From Chloroflexota bacterium (GTDB lineage Bacteria > Chloroflexota > Dehalococcoidia > JACQUA01): DNA of 64,000 nt. Under the pieces are notes generated by a model. It saw nothing but the letters and a program-made list of their open reading frames with translations, searched no databases and was not told the origin of the DNA. This document shows positions 55,970 through 64,000 of this stretch, in pieces. The position numbers and the translations under genes are program-made. How positions within the stretch are numbered: the stretch's first letter is position 1; each line of letters starts with the position of its first letter. The stretch spans positions 1-64,000 of the forward strand of contig JACQUA010000246.1 of the NCBI GenBank assembly GCA_016210565.1, given 5' to 3'.

Positions 55970-57016
55970 CTACTTCGTCCTTCCTACTTCCCTGACGAGC
56001 CTGACATCTCCCGCCATAATGTGTTTGATGCCATCGCTGGTCTGGATGAGCAAGGCTCCCTGCTCGTCGATGTCCATCGCTGTTCCCTCCCACACCCCTT
56101 CCGGGGTTTCAGCGCGCACCGGACATCCCAGGGTGCCCGGCAGGGCGCGCCAGGCGGCGAGGACCGGACCGGGACCGCGCGCCAGAAGAAGCCCATAATA
56201 GTGCTCGAACCGCTCCATGACATGGCAGAGCAGGTCGCCGCGGCTTACCCGTCGCCCCAGTTCGAGGCTCAGGGAAGTGGCGATATCTTTCAGGTCGTTA
56301 GGGAAAGCTGCGATGTTGACATTAATTCCGATCCCCAGGATAACAAACCGCAGGGCGTCCACTTCGGCGATCATCTCTCCCAGGATGCCGGCGGTCTTCC
56401 TGTCCCCGATGAGCACGTCGTTGGGCCACTTCAAGCGCACCGGCAACTTTGCCAGCTCCTGGACGGCTTCGGCCACGGCCACGCCGGCCAGCAGCGTGAT
56501 GGCCAGGGCGCCCTGCGGCGGCAGGTCGGGTTTCAGGATAAGGGAGAACCAGAGCCCGCCGCGGGGAGAAAAGAAGGAGCGCCCCAACCGCCCCCGGCCC
56601 AGCCCCTGCTCCTCAGCGACGACCAGCGCGCCGTCCGGCGCTCCCTTCTGAGCCAGCCCGTAGGCAAGGGGCTGGGTGGACTCTACCGCGTCGAAATGGT
56701 GGACCTGTCGTCCCATGATCTTCGTCTTGAGTTTTTCCTTCAGAGCGAAGGGCAGCAGCAGGTCGGGGTCTTCCACCAGGCAGTAGCCCCGGTTGGGAAT
56801 GGCGTCAATGCGGCAGCCGTCGTTTCGCAGCGCCCGGACGTATTTCCAGACCGCGGTGCGGGAAACGCCCATTTCCCGGCTGACCTCCTCGCCGGAAATG
56901 AAACCGCCTGCTGCCATGAGCTTGCGCAGCATGGCGGCCTTCAGTTCGTCTTGTTCCAGGTAATCCCTCTCTCCGACGAAGATAGTTTGACAGGCGTCTC
57001 CGGCGTGTCGGGGCAC
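55970..57016 (-). CDS. birA: Biotin-[acetyl-CoA-carboxylase] ligase and repressor
   Basis: 348 aa from GTG 57016. Bifunctional BirA: a winged helix (about 30-65, SGEEVSREMGVSRTAVWKYV) and a ligase domain with GLGRGRLGRSF (GRGRLGR at 140-146), KWPNDV (196-201) and a C-terminal SH3-like part. It biotinylates carboxylase carriers and represses bio genes. A CTG or ATG start nearer residue 20-29 is possible, since ggagagagg precedes CTG there. The BirA operator lies just upstream. First gene of the operon. Confidence 0.95.
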   Translation of the reverse strand: MPRHAGDACQTIFVGERDYLEQDELKAAMLRKLMAAGGFISGEEVSREMGVSRTAVWKYVRALRNDGCRIDAIPNRGYCLVEDPDLLLPFALKEKLKTKIMGRQVHHFDAVESTQPLAYGLAQKGAPDGALVVAEEQGLGRGRLGRSFFSPRGGLWFSLILKPDLPPQGALAITLLAGVAVAEAVQELAKLPVRLKWPNDVLIGDRKTAGILGEMIAEVDALRFVILGIGINVNIAAFPNDLKDIATSLSLELGRRVSRGDLLCHVMERFEHYYGLLLARGPGPVLAAWRALPGTLGCPVRAETPEGVWEGTAMDIDEQGALLIQTSDGIKHIMAGDVRLVREVGRTK

Positions 57017-57030
57017 GGTTGCCAGGATAA

Positions 57031-57061
57031 TGTTAACCTTGATAAATCCAGCCGGTTAACA
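57031..57061. promoter_or_regulatory. BirA operator
   Basis: TGTTAACC (57031-57038) and GGTTAACA (57054-57061) form a perfect inverted repeat with a 15-base spacer. This is the layout of BirA sites in other bacteria (TTGTAAACC-type half-sites). It overlaps the expected transcription start of the birA-bio operon, so biotin-bound BirA would block the promoter. Confidence 0.88.
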
Positions 57062-57070
57062 ATTCAGCCA

Positions 57071-57099
57071 ATTATACTAGGACCCTTTAAGGAATTCAA
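57071..57099 (-). promoter_or_regulatory. Promoter of the biotin operon
   Basis: On the minus strand, TTGAAT (57094-57099) and TATAAT (57071-57076) are 17 bp apart and lie directly upstream of the BirA operator. Confidence 0.8.
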
Positions 57100-57418
57100 A
57101 AGGTGAACGAGAACTGGCGCCGTCCCCTCTGCCTGTTCGCCCCAGGTCCCTGCATACCACCTTTCTTCCCGGGACAAGGACGCGGTAACACTCGCTGAAA
57201 ACCCTGGGTGATCTCTGAAAGTAGTGTGTTATAGTCTGCGACATTGCCTGGTTGATCGGTCCCTTCTGGATAACCCTTCAAATTCCAGTACGGGGGCGAT
57301 GTCACAACCAAATGCACCGATGCGTCCCTGAGAAAGCCCACATTGCGGCAATCTCCCGTTATCAGTCGATGCCTGGTAGGGAGCACCACGATTTCCTCCC
57401 GGACGCTATCAACCGTGA
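57077..57418 (-). pseudogene. DNA methyltransferase remnant
   Basis: Minus-strand reading gives VTVDSVREEIVVLPTRHRLI, TGDCRNVGFLRDASVHLVVT, then SPPYWNLKGYPEG with the catalytic (T)SPPYW motif IV of beta-class N4/N6 methyltransferases, then DYNTLLSEITQGF. One extra base shifts the frame; the next frame continues SECYRVLVPGRKVVC and ends at a TAG inside the bio promoter. Only about 110 of the usual 250-350 residues are left. The 5' end abuts the 202-bp element at 57420, which may have cut it. Confidence 0.8.
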
Positions 57419-57419
57419 C

Positions 57420-57621
57420 TAATACAAGCGCACTAAATAATGACGAATAGTCTCACACAAAGGCTCAAAAGGCACCAAGAAGACCTGCCTTGCGGACTCG
57501 CTGAAGACCAAGACACCGTATTTTACTGTTTCGTGTCCTTTGTGTCTCTGTGTGCTTTGTGTGAAAACGCGCCCCTTTCTGATTAGTGGGCGATGCGGCA
57601 TATATTATTGCGTTTGTATTA
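57420..57621. mobile_element. 202-bp MITE-like element, copy 2
   Basis: Same length and about 95 percent identical to 256-457. Ends are TAATACAAGCGCA and TGCGTTTGTATTA. Where copy 1 has C/G at the fourth position from each end, this copy has T/A, so the terminal pairing is kept. It lies directly at the broken 5' end of the methyltransferase remnant. Confidence 0.75.
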
Positions 57622-57640
57622 ATGTTTCAGGCATCCGAGT

Positions 57641-59707
57641 TTACGGAGTAGCCGTTTCCCTCTGCCGCCGGCCGATTGCGGTTCGCCGCAGGCTTGATAG
57701 CTTTTGTTCAGCTTCCCGTATGAGTGATGCGTTGAAAGGCTCCGGATCATAAGCAGCGTTGCTTGCCGCCCTGGTTAGCCAGGCAACCGTTTCCGCTATG
57801 AGAGGACATTGGGAACTGACCGCGGCAGCATATTCCAGGGGAGACTGGTGGGGCTGCCGTTCAGGTAAACCCTTTCTGACCAGCATCATTTCCATTCTGC
57901 GGTAGAGTTTTAACATGGTTTGCCGTGATTCCCCTTTTAGTGGAGTATATTCCCTCACCGTTTTCCTGTTTATTCTTCGCCGTCTCATGAGCAAGACAGC
58001 GGCTAAAGCTGCAACCGCCGCGCCGGGCAAAACAGCCCAAATCCACTGTGAAATCGAGAGCTGTGCAAAAGAGAAGGTTCCCTTAAGCATGGAGAGTATA
58101 CCGGTGAAGGTTATGCCGCTAATATTCTGCAATCCCCAGTAGAGCCAGCTATGCCCGCTGCCGAATCCTGACGTAGCGTCGGCTCGTGGGGTGGGGTCAA
58201 AAGCCACCCATCCGTATCGCCGGAAATTGATTTCGACCCAGGCATGGGCATCGGCTGCCCGCACAATGTGCGCCCCGGTCATGGTATCGATCGTCCCGGG
58301 CAGGTAACCTGCTGCCACCCTGGCCGGCAGGCCGACATGTCGTGCCATAACCGCCATTGCCGTCGCAAAATGAGAACAATAGCCCGCCTTCTTTTCAAAA
58401 AGGAAGAAGTCTACGGCATCACTTCCCGGGGGTAGTGCTTCCACCGTCAGGTCGTATGAATACGTTGTAATGAGAAACCGCTCCAGCCTGGCCGCTTTAT
58501 CATAATCGTTGCGAGCACCTTGAACGATGGATTCTGCCAGAGCTGCTACCCGATCACTGACCGGGGGTAACGCTGTATTCTTGATATCATTGTTGACGGC
58601 ACGGTCCGCTCTTAACTGCTCGGGTCTAAGGTTTGGCACGACAGAAAACGCCCGGTACAATGCGCCCTCTTCCAGAAAAGCCTGAACGGTCGTCGGCAAA
58701 TAGATTCTTCTCGGACTGTAACCCGCGAAGATGGCGTTTGGTTGGTCGCTAAGCAAATAGTATATCTGCCAATATGCGTTCTCTTCTCCTCCAGTCCTTC
58801 TTGCGTCGGGCACGACGAACTCGCCCTGAGTTCCGCTAAGTCGACTGATTTCGGGAAAGGATGAAAGCCAACCTCGACCGTCGTACTCGTCCAGAGTTAA
58901 CCCACGCCAGTAGCTTGAGATTCGACTCCGCACGTACATTACCGGCTCATCAGGCGAAGAACCCGTATAGCCCAGAGTGGCGTATCTTCCGCCAGATGAG
59001 TCGACTTGCGATGGGAACATTCCCGGCGTTGCCGGGACGCTGGGTTCGGAGGGAAGAAGAGAAAGTCCAGCCAAACTCAGGTCCAATCGGCTTGGCAGCC
59101 AGCTTGCCTGCGTTACCTGATTGATCGCCAGCCTGGGCATCAGCAGGAAGAAGACGGCTGAAATCAAGACAAATGCTGTACCGAAGCTTAACCAGAGCTT
59201 ACCGAGGTCACGCCAGCCGAACTCACCTATCAGCACGGTCTGGCCTCGTGTGGTATCAAAGCGGCTCACAATAATCGCATTTAGCGCCAGAAAAGTAAAT
59301 AACAGACAAAAGATAACAAACCACCAGCTCAAAGCAAACTCGCTTACAAGGATGAGGACCAGCGCCCCCAGAATCACGCTCGCGATAACATTTCGCCGTA
59401 GCATCAGATCAAAGCTGCCAATAACCAGTCCGAAAACGAGGTAGCGCGACAGCAGCAGCCGGTCGCTGAATCCCGAAAGTAGAATGTCGGACCCCAGGAA
59501 CACTGTAAGCACCATGAAGAGGACCAGTATCAAACTGCGCCTTAGCGAGAAATCCCTTCGGACCCAACTGTAGAAATGTCCCGCTGCCAGTCCTGATATG
59601 CCCACCACCGCCACCAGGGGGTCTCTGGTTGTCCAGGCTACAGCAGCTATTGAGATGCTTACCGCAAAATAAGCAAAAAGGCGGGAGAGAAATGAATGAT
59701 TCCCCAT
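57641..59707 (-). CDS. Transglutaminase-like membrane protein (TgpA family)
   Basis: 688 aa from ATG 59707; GTG 59716 is possible. Six or so N-terminal helices (about 1-200), an extracytoplasmic part, then a transglutaminase core with the triad in KAGYCSHFATAMAVMARHVG (Cys), DAHAWVEI (His) and FDPTP (Asp). One more membrane helix (about 560-585) precedes a cytoplasmic DUF4129-like tail (MLVRKGLPERQPHQSPLEYA). It is a probable cysteine protease or cross-linking enzyme at the envelope. It overlaps or abuts the DUF58 gene, completing a MoxR-DUF58-TgpA operon. Confidence 0.92.
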   Translation of the reverse strand: MGNHSFLSRLFAYFAVSISIAAVAWTTRDPLVAVVGISGLAAGHFYSWVRRDFSLRRSLILVLFMVLTVFLGSDILLSGFSDRLLLSRYLVFGLVIGSFDLMLRRNVIASVILGALVLILVSEFALSWWFVIFCLLFTFLALNAIIVSRFDTTRGQTVLIGEFGWRDLGKLWLSFGTAFVLISAVFFLLMPRLAINQVTQASWLPSRLDLSLAGLSLLPSEPSVPATPGMFPSQVDSSGGRYATLGYTGSSPDEPVMYVRSRISSYWRGLTLDEYDGRGWLSSFPEISRLSGTQGEFVVPDARRTGGEENAYWQIYYLLSDQPNAIFAGYSPRRIYLPTTVQAFLEEGALYRAFSVVPNLRPEQLRADRAVNNDIKNTALPPVSDRVAALAESIVQGARNDYDKAARLERFLITTYSYDLTVEALPPGSDAVDFFLFEKKAGYCSHFATAMAVMARHVGLPARVAAGYLPGTIDTMTGAHIVRAADAHAWVEINFRRYGWVAFDPTPRADATSGFGSGHSWLYWGLQNISGITFTGILSMLKGTFSFAQLSISQWIWAVLPGAAVAALAAVLLMRRRRINRKTVREYTPLKGESRQTMLKLYRRMEMMLVRKGLPERQPHQSPLEYAAAVSSQCPLIAETVAWLTRAASNAAYDPEPFNASLIREAEQKLSSLRRTAIGRRQRETATP

Positions 59708-59708
59708 T

Positions 59709-60920
59709 TCAAACACCCGATGCCGGCTTATTCCCGAAGAACCGCGACTTACCCAACCTGTTAATTCCTGCCTCCAGATTGCCTGAGATGCAGCTTACTA
59801 TGTCAATGTTATCCCCTCTTAATCTGGAACTGAACTCCTGAGGTTTTTCGTCTGCTGCAAATCCTTCCAAAAGCACCAGCACTTCCCTGCCCGTTGTCGC
59901 CAGCTTTGACAGCAGTGGAATGAGACTGACTTCTTTCGCCGAGATGATAGCAACAGTTATGTGTCCGGGGTCCGGCGCCGAAGCCAACTCCAAACCGGCG
60001 TCAGGCTCTATCTCCAGTCGTGCCAGGTAGTCCATCGCGTCTTGCCAGCCAGCATGATACAGAGCCCTTTCACCGGCGATGATGTTTGTGCTCCACCCTG
60101 AGTCGGTAGATAGCCTGGCCAGGCTGGCGGCAATCCGGATGCTGTATTCCAGAGTCGTCTCTTTGTTGCTACCCAACTCATACCGGGTATCGAAAACGGC
60201 AGTTATCGCACCCTGGCGGGATTGCTCAAATTCCCTGAGCATAAACCGCCCTCGCCGCGCTGTATTGTTCCAATGGATATGTTTCAGCGGGTCGCCGTAC
60301 TGATATTCTCTCGACCCGTACAGCTCCTGGGCCGTGCTTGACTTAATCAAGGGTCCCCACTCACTCAGGGCAGTATCGGCTGCGGGCAGCGCTTCCAACC
60401 GATAGTAAGCAGGGTAAACGGTCAAGTTCAGCGGCAATTCAAAAGAGCGTTTTCTTACCATCAACCGCAGAGGATCGCTAACTTGAAGGGTGATAGCTGC
60501 TGAAGGATAGTACCCTCGCTTGTGGCAGACAGTTTCATAATAGAATGAGACGGTTGATCCTGGTTCAAGTCTGGTAATAAGGAAGTTCCGGTGGCGTTTC
60601 TCCGGGGGAGCGAAAGGGCAATGCTCAAGCGCTTCGATAGAATGTCTGGTAAAACGCCCGGAATTGGTCACGGTAACCTTGACCTCGGTCGTCTCGTCTT
60701 CAAGCGGACCATTGAGCTGTGTTTGATTTGATTTGGACAGTAATACATGGCGCTCTGCGCTTAACGACTTGAGGCTGCGCCCCGCGGTTACGGCTGATAA
60801 CACCAGCAGGCTCCAGATGAAGGCATCAAACAGGTATACCCAGCCAATCTGGGTCTGACTGGCGAGAAGATAGACAAGGACGCCCGTGATGACAAAGACG
60901 AAGCCCGTTTTGGTCATCAT
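59709..60920 (-). CDS. DUF58 family protein
   Basis: 403 aa. Two N-terminal membrane helices (about 5-50), an Ig-like middle, then the DUF58 signature YGSREYQYGDPLKHIHWNNT and ARRGRFMLREFEQSRQGAI, followed by a von Willebrand A-like fold. It works with MoxR AAA+ ATPases in an unknown envelope or complex-assembly role. ATG 60920 is 2 bases after the moxR stop, so the two are coupled. Confidence 0.92.
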   Translation of the reverse strand: MMTKTGFVFVITGVLVYLLASQTQIGWVYLFDAFIWSLLVLSAVTAGRSLKSLSAERHVLLSKSNQTQLNGPLEDETTEVKVTVTNSGRFTRHSIEALEHCPFAPPEKRHRNFLITRLEPGSTVSFYYETVCHKRGYYPSAAITLQVSDPLRLMVRKRSFELPLNLTVYPAYYRLEALPAADTALSEWGPLIKSSTAQELYGSREYQYGDPLKHIHWNNTARRGRFMLREFEQSRQGAITAVFDTRYELGSNKETTLEYSIRIAASLARLSTDSGWSTNIIAGERALYHAGWQDAMDYLARLEIEPDAGLELASAPDPGHITVAIISAKEVSLIPLLSKLATTGREVLVLLEGFAADEKPQEFSSRLRGDNIDIVSCISGNLEAGINRLGKSRFFGNKPASGV

Positions 60921-60922
60921 CG

Positions 60923-61846
60923 TTATGGCGGAAGCGGGATGGAGTTAAGAATTGATTCCAGGGAGTTTGCGGAGGCGTCCTGGGCTGAAGACCGGGAAAT
61001 GATGCGGTGGCGGAGGATGGGCAAGGCTACCTTTTTGATATCATCAGGGGTGACAAAACTTCTGCCTTCCATGGCAGCGGAAGCTTGAGCCGCACGCTGG
61101 AGAAAAACGGCGCCGCGCGGGCTGACGCCCACGGCAATCTCTTTGTGGGCTCTGGTCTCAGCAACAATGTTGGCGATGTATTCCTTTACCGGGCGAGCCA
61201 CCCGGACTGAATTCACCTGTTCCTGCATCTCCACAATTTCTGTGGCGGTAACCACTGGCTTGAGACTACTCATGCGGTGCTCGTTTTTATCCAGAATTTC
61301 CACTTCTTGCTCCAGATCAGGGTAACCAATGCTCAAAGAAAGCAGAAACCTATCCAATTGACTCTGGGGAAGGGGAAAGACCCCGTGCATTTCAGAAACA
61401 TTGCGGGTAGCGATAACAAAGAAAGGCTGGGGAAGCCGGTGGGCCACTCCGTCAAAAGTGACAAATCCCTCCCCCATCGCTTCAAGAAGCGCGGACTGGG
61501 TGCGTGGACTGGACCGGTTGATTTCATCCGCCAGCACAACATTGGCGAAGATCGGACCCCGCATGAATTTGAAGCTGGCCTCGTTCGGGTAGTAAATTGA
61601 TGACCCTGTGATATCGGTCGGAAGTAAATCAGGGGTGAATTGAATGCGCTTGAAGCTGGCCTGCAGCGACTGTGCCAGCGCGTTTGCCAATAATGTTTTG
61701 CCTACGCCGGGGAGGTCATCAAGGAGAACATGCCCTTTACAGAGCAGTCCAATCAGGCAAAGGCGGATTACTTCGGCGTCTACGACTACTGCAAGACGAA
61801 CGTTGTCGACAATCACCTGCACTCGGTGGACGAATTCCTGGCTCAT
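60923..61846 (-). CDS. MoxR-family AAA+ ATPase
   Basis: 307 aa. Walker A DLPGVGKT (about 44-51), Walker B VVLADEINRSSPRTQSALLE, sensor 1 FFVIATRNVSEMHG and a C-terminal lid (SPRGAVFLQRAAQASAAMEG). MoxR proteins act as chaperone-like ATPases for partner complexes with VWA/DUF58 proteins. ATG 61846 with cggaga upstream. First gene of the three-gene operon. Confidence 0.95.
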   Translation of the reverse strand: MSQEFVHRVQVIVDNVRLAVVVDAEVIRLCLIGLLCKGHVLLDDLPGVGKTLLANALAQSLQASFKRIQFTPDLLPTDITGSSIYYPNEASFKFMRGPIFANVVLADEINRSSPRTQSALLEAMGEGFVTFDGVAHRLPQPFFVIATRNVSEMHGVFPLPQSQLDRFLLSLSIGYPDLEQEVEILDKNEHRMSSLKPVVTATEIVEMQEQVNSVRVARPVKEYIANIVAETRAHKEIAVGVSPRGAVFLQRAAQASAAMEGRSFVTPDDIKKVALPILRHRIISRSSAQDASANSLESILNSIPLPP

Positions 61847-61923
61847 TTGGTCATTTTCTCTCCGTTTGTTCGGTTATCTATATATTACACCTTACTTGAA
61901 TTGAATGTAGGAAAGCCAGGAAA

Positions 61924-62650
61924 GGTCAGATGAAAGCGCTCGAATCCGTCCGAATCACCCGGATATCGGACCGTACGGAAGGAACAAGGGGGGTGGCCGT
62001 CATTGCGAGCGAAGCGAAGCAATCCCCCGGCAGACCGGCCGGGCTATCGGCTGTCGGCTGACGGCCCGCGGGCCGTCATTGCGAGTCCCGATTCGTCTGG
62101 AAGACTCATCGGGACGAAGCCGTCCCCTGGTCGCAGAGGCGAACCCGTGTGTTCGCCCGCCGGCGGGCAGACACGTGGGTCTGCCCCTACGGTAGCGGGA
62201 CTTTTCCGGCTTTTGGTCATTTGGATTTGTTTGGAACTTCGACTTTGGGATTTGTTACTTCTCGTCAGGAGAACCTGACGAGCTTGACATTCCCGGCATG
62301 ACCAGCCACCCCAGCTTCCCCACCCCCGTCTGTGCTCAACCCACCCTGCAGGGTTGCTAACCGGTGGGGAAATGCCAAACGGCGTGGGCCCCTCGATGCC
62401 CTGCAACTCAGACACCAGGGGAGACTTTGGTGAACTGTAGCGACCCGCGATGCATCGAGGTCGTGCCAGTCTGAGCACCAGGTTTTCGACCCCGACGCGT
62501 CGGGACAAGGGGTGTCGCTACGAAGTTTCCCAGTGTCTGAGTTGCAGCACGATGCCGAAAACCACGATGCCGAAAACCCTTGCGTTTCTTCCTCGAATGT
62601 TCTAAACTCTACTTTTCAACTCGCTGCTTCCGGGCAGTTTGAGGAGGATT
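61924..62650. repeat. Repeat-filled gap before the cohesin-like gene
   Basis: Contains tcattgcgagcgaagcgaag units (61999-62030, 62077-62115), a gggcgaacccgtgtgttcgc-like block (62138-62195; relatives at 43165-43225 and 50105-50135), and a tgtgctcaacccaccctgca fragment. No gene is seen. Confidence 0.6.
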
Positions 62651-62653
62651 TGC

Positions 62654-64000
62654 ATTAACAGGACCTATCGCGGCGTTACTGTCATTGTCGTTTTGCTGGC
62701 GGTCTGGTCCCTTTTCCCCGGTCGCTCTCTCACAGGCCCGGACCGCTCTCTGGCGGCGGCCCCTCTAGACGTCGCCGCGTCGGCCGCCACCATCGGGTCA
62801 GCCGTCATTCCCGGAGTGGGAGCAACCGGCGTCACCAGCATCCGGCTGGAGGGTTATACAGGGTCAGGCGGAAGTTTTTTTCATTATTACGGGAGGGTAA
62901 ACTACAATCCAGCCATTGCAAAGGTGAAGGGCGTACAGTTCCCGGCCCCCTTCCGTGGAACTGCACACAGCGAGACGCCCGGGGCGCTCTTCATCGACGC
63001 CGATATATGGCCGGAGGCCGGCCCCACCGGTCCGCTGGTGGTCCTGGCCACGATCACCTGGGAAGGCGTGGCTCCGGGTACCACGGCTCTTGACCTCAAG
63101 TTGGAGGCCGGGTACACCGGATTCGTTAGTTATCAAGCGGTGACCGCCCCCGGGGGTGGACCTCTAACCATCAACAACGGCTCGGTGACAGTTTCAGGCT
63201 CGGCGGCGACGCCAACGCCAACGCCCACCGGCACTCCGCCGCCAACGCCGGACCCGCAGGCGCGGGTGGGAATGGATAACATCAGGATTCCGCTTTTCGG
63301 GACGGGGAAGAACGTGGTCTACATGACCCCGCCCACGGGCGGCGAATACGTACTTTCCAGGTACGACCTTACTATTACGTTCGACAAGACCATAGTCCAG
63401 GTCGTGGGCGTGGAGTCAGGACAATCCCTCAGTGATTACGGCGTCACGCCGACCACCAATCCCCTCGCCGAGGCGAATTCAGAAGGCCGCCTCTCGCTGA
63501 ATGCGAGTCAGGCCGAAAACCGAGTCCGCCGGGGGCCGGTCATACTGGCCACTGTCACCTTCAAGGGAATCAGGGAAGGCCTGACTTCGAACGGTGCAAT
63601 ATTCATCAATCTTAAGGATGGCAACAACGAATTATACCCCGCCCCCGCGCATGCCTGGAATATCGGGAGCGAAGAAGTGTACGGACCCTTCGAAATGCAG
63701 TTCGGCCCGGGCATTCAACTGGACGTCAACGGGGCGGCTGCCAGCAACGCGCCGGCGCCGTATCTGCCAGGCGCTATGTCCCCGGCCGGGGCGCGGCCAT
63801 TGACCGCCGGGGCCGCGGGCGACGCGTATGTCGCGGGAACCATTGCCGGCGGAGGCGCCTTCCCCGGTCAAACGGCGTCCGGCGGCGCCGACGCTTTCGT
63901 ACGTAAATACGATAACTCCGGCAATGCCCTGTGGACCAGGCAGTTCGGATCCGGCGCGGACGATTTTGCCTACTCGCTGGCCACGAATACCACGGGCGCT
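62654..64000 (+). CDS. Secreted cohesin-like/SBBP protein, apparent AUU start, 3' end cut
   Basis: At least 449 aa; runs off the window with no stop. ATT 62654 is taken as the start: GAGGAGG (62641-62647) lies 6 bases upstream, a signal peptide follows at once (NRTYRGVTVIVVLLAVWSLF), and no ATG, GTG or TTG sits there in frame downstream of the site. Residues about 40-182 (RVNYNPAIAKVKGVQFP, VVLATITWEGVAPGTTALDL, INNGSVTVSG) and, after a Thr/Pro linker, about 200-355 (YDLTITFDKTIVQVVGVESG, VILATVTFKGI) look like two cohesin-type modules. SBBP repeats begin near 382 (GDAYVAGTIAGGGAFPGQTA). Dockerin proteins at 31254 and 33106 are possible partners. Confidence 0.75.
   Translation, partial: MNRTYRGVTVIVVLLAVWSLFPGRSLTGPDRSLAAAPLDVAASAATIGSAVIPGVGATGVTSIRLEGYTGSGGSFFHYYGRVNYNPAIAKVKGVQFPAPFRGTAHSETPGALFIDADIWPEAGPTGPLVVLATITWEGVAPGTTALDLKLEAGYTGFVSYQAVTAPGGGPLTINNGSVTVSGSAATPTPTPTGTPPPTPDPQARVGMDNIRIPLFGTGKNVVYMTPPTGGEYVLSRYDLTITFDKTIVQVVGVESGQSLSDYGVTPTTNPLAEANSEGRLSLNASQAENRVRRGPVILATVTFKGIREGLTSNGAIFINLKDGNNELYPAPAHAWNIGSEEVYGPFEMQFGPGIQLDVNGAAASNAPAPYLPGAMSPAGARPLTAGAAGDAYVAGTIAGGGAFPGQTASGGADAFVRKYDNSGNALWTRQFGSGADDFAYSLATNTTGA

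Noticed and set aside
55844-57106. 420-codon plus-strand frame
   Set aside because: Antisense to birA, starting in a repeat; no family features.

Overview
The window looks like chromosomal DNA of a GC-rich, probably anaerobic, environmental bacterium. I infer a Dehalococcoidia-like member of the Chloroflexota. The grounds are secreted SBBP-repeat proteins ending in dockerin modules, a DUF1385 gene next to rpmE, ABC/UbiD/radical-SAM genes without a local permease, and gaps packed with dispersed repeats. No rRNA, tRNA, CRISPR array or complete transposase gene was recognised. The taxonomy is inference only.

Layout. 1-7.0 kb: a 202-bp TA-flanked MITE-like element, then an Rrf2 regulator, a MoaD/ThiS-like sulfur carrier, a ThiF-like activating enzyme and serine acetyltransferase (a cysteine/sulfur block), then a large membrane/spermidine-synthase-fold/TPR protein. 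7.0-13.3 kb: decayed small genes (two GxxExxY fragments, a four-helix-bundle gene, a VapBC-like pair), a lipoprotein, and a DrrAB-type exporter whose two genes are separated by a four-helix-bundle (bIVP) element. 13.4-19.5 kb: two Fe3+-type solute-binding lipoproteins bracketing a UbiD decarboxylase, then an unusual radical SAM protein. 20.3-25.5 kb: three extracytoplasmic beta-propeller proteins. 25.8-28.1 kb: rplU-rpmA-rpmE operon and DUF1385. 29-36.9 kb: a secreted BPL_N-like protein and two dockerin-tagged propeller proteins. 37.0-41.1 kb: hisH-flavodoxin-hisA-hisF-hisI (minus strand). 41.5-48.8 kb: acyl-CoA carboxylase subunit, two broken HicB-like genes, PlsC, IspH, MtnA, a class II aldolase and a cupin lipoprotein. 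49-57.1 kb: biotin operon birA-bioF-bioA-bioD-bioB behind a BirA operator, interrupted by a HEPN-like gene. 57.1-57.6 kb: a DNA methyltransferase remnant abutting the second copy of the 202-bp element. 57.6-61.8 kb: MoxR-DUF58-transglutaminase operon. 62.65 kb to the end: a secreted protein with two cohesin-like modules running into SBBP repeats, cut by the window edge.

The most interesting signals are these. (1) Four-helix-bundle (bIVP) genes lie inside inverted arrays of a 'aatgacgaatgac' repeat, in intact, frameshifted, internally deleted and gene-less versions. (2) At least three genes (rplU, hisA and the cohesin-like gene) appear to start at AUU or AUC. (3) Cohesin-like and dockerin modules are carried by propeller proteins instead of glycoside hydrolases. 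(4) The two 202-bp elements have inverted termini that differ by a compensatory pair of changes. (5) A HEPN-like cargo gene sits in the biotin operon. (6) There is an SBP-UbiD-SBP-radical SAM block. Nearly every gap is filled by interspersed repeats that often run right up to start codons, and many small genes are frameshifted. This is a genome tolerant of repeat spread and of gene decay, or one whose assembly contains some single-base errors.
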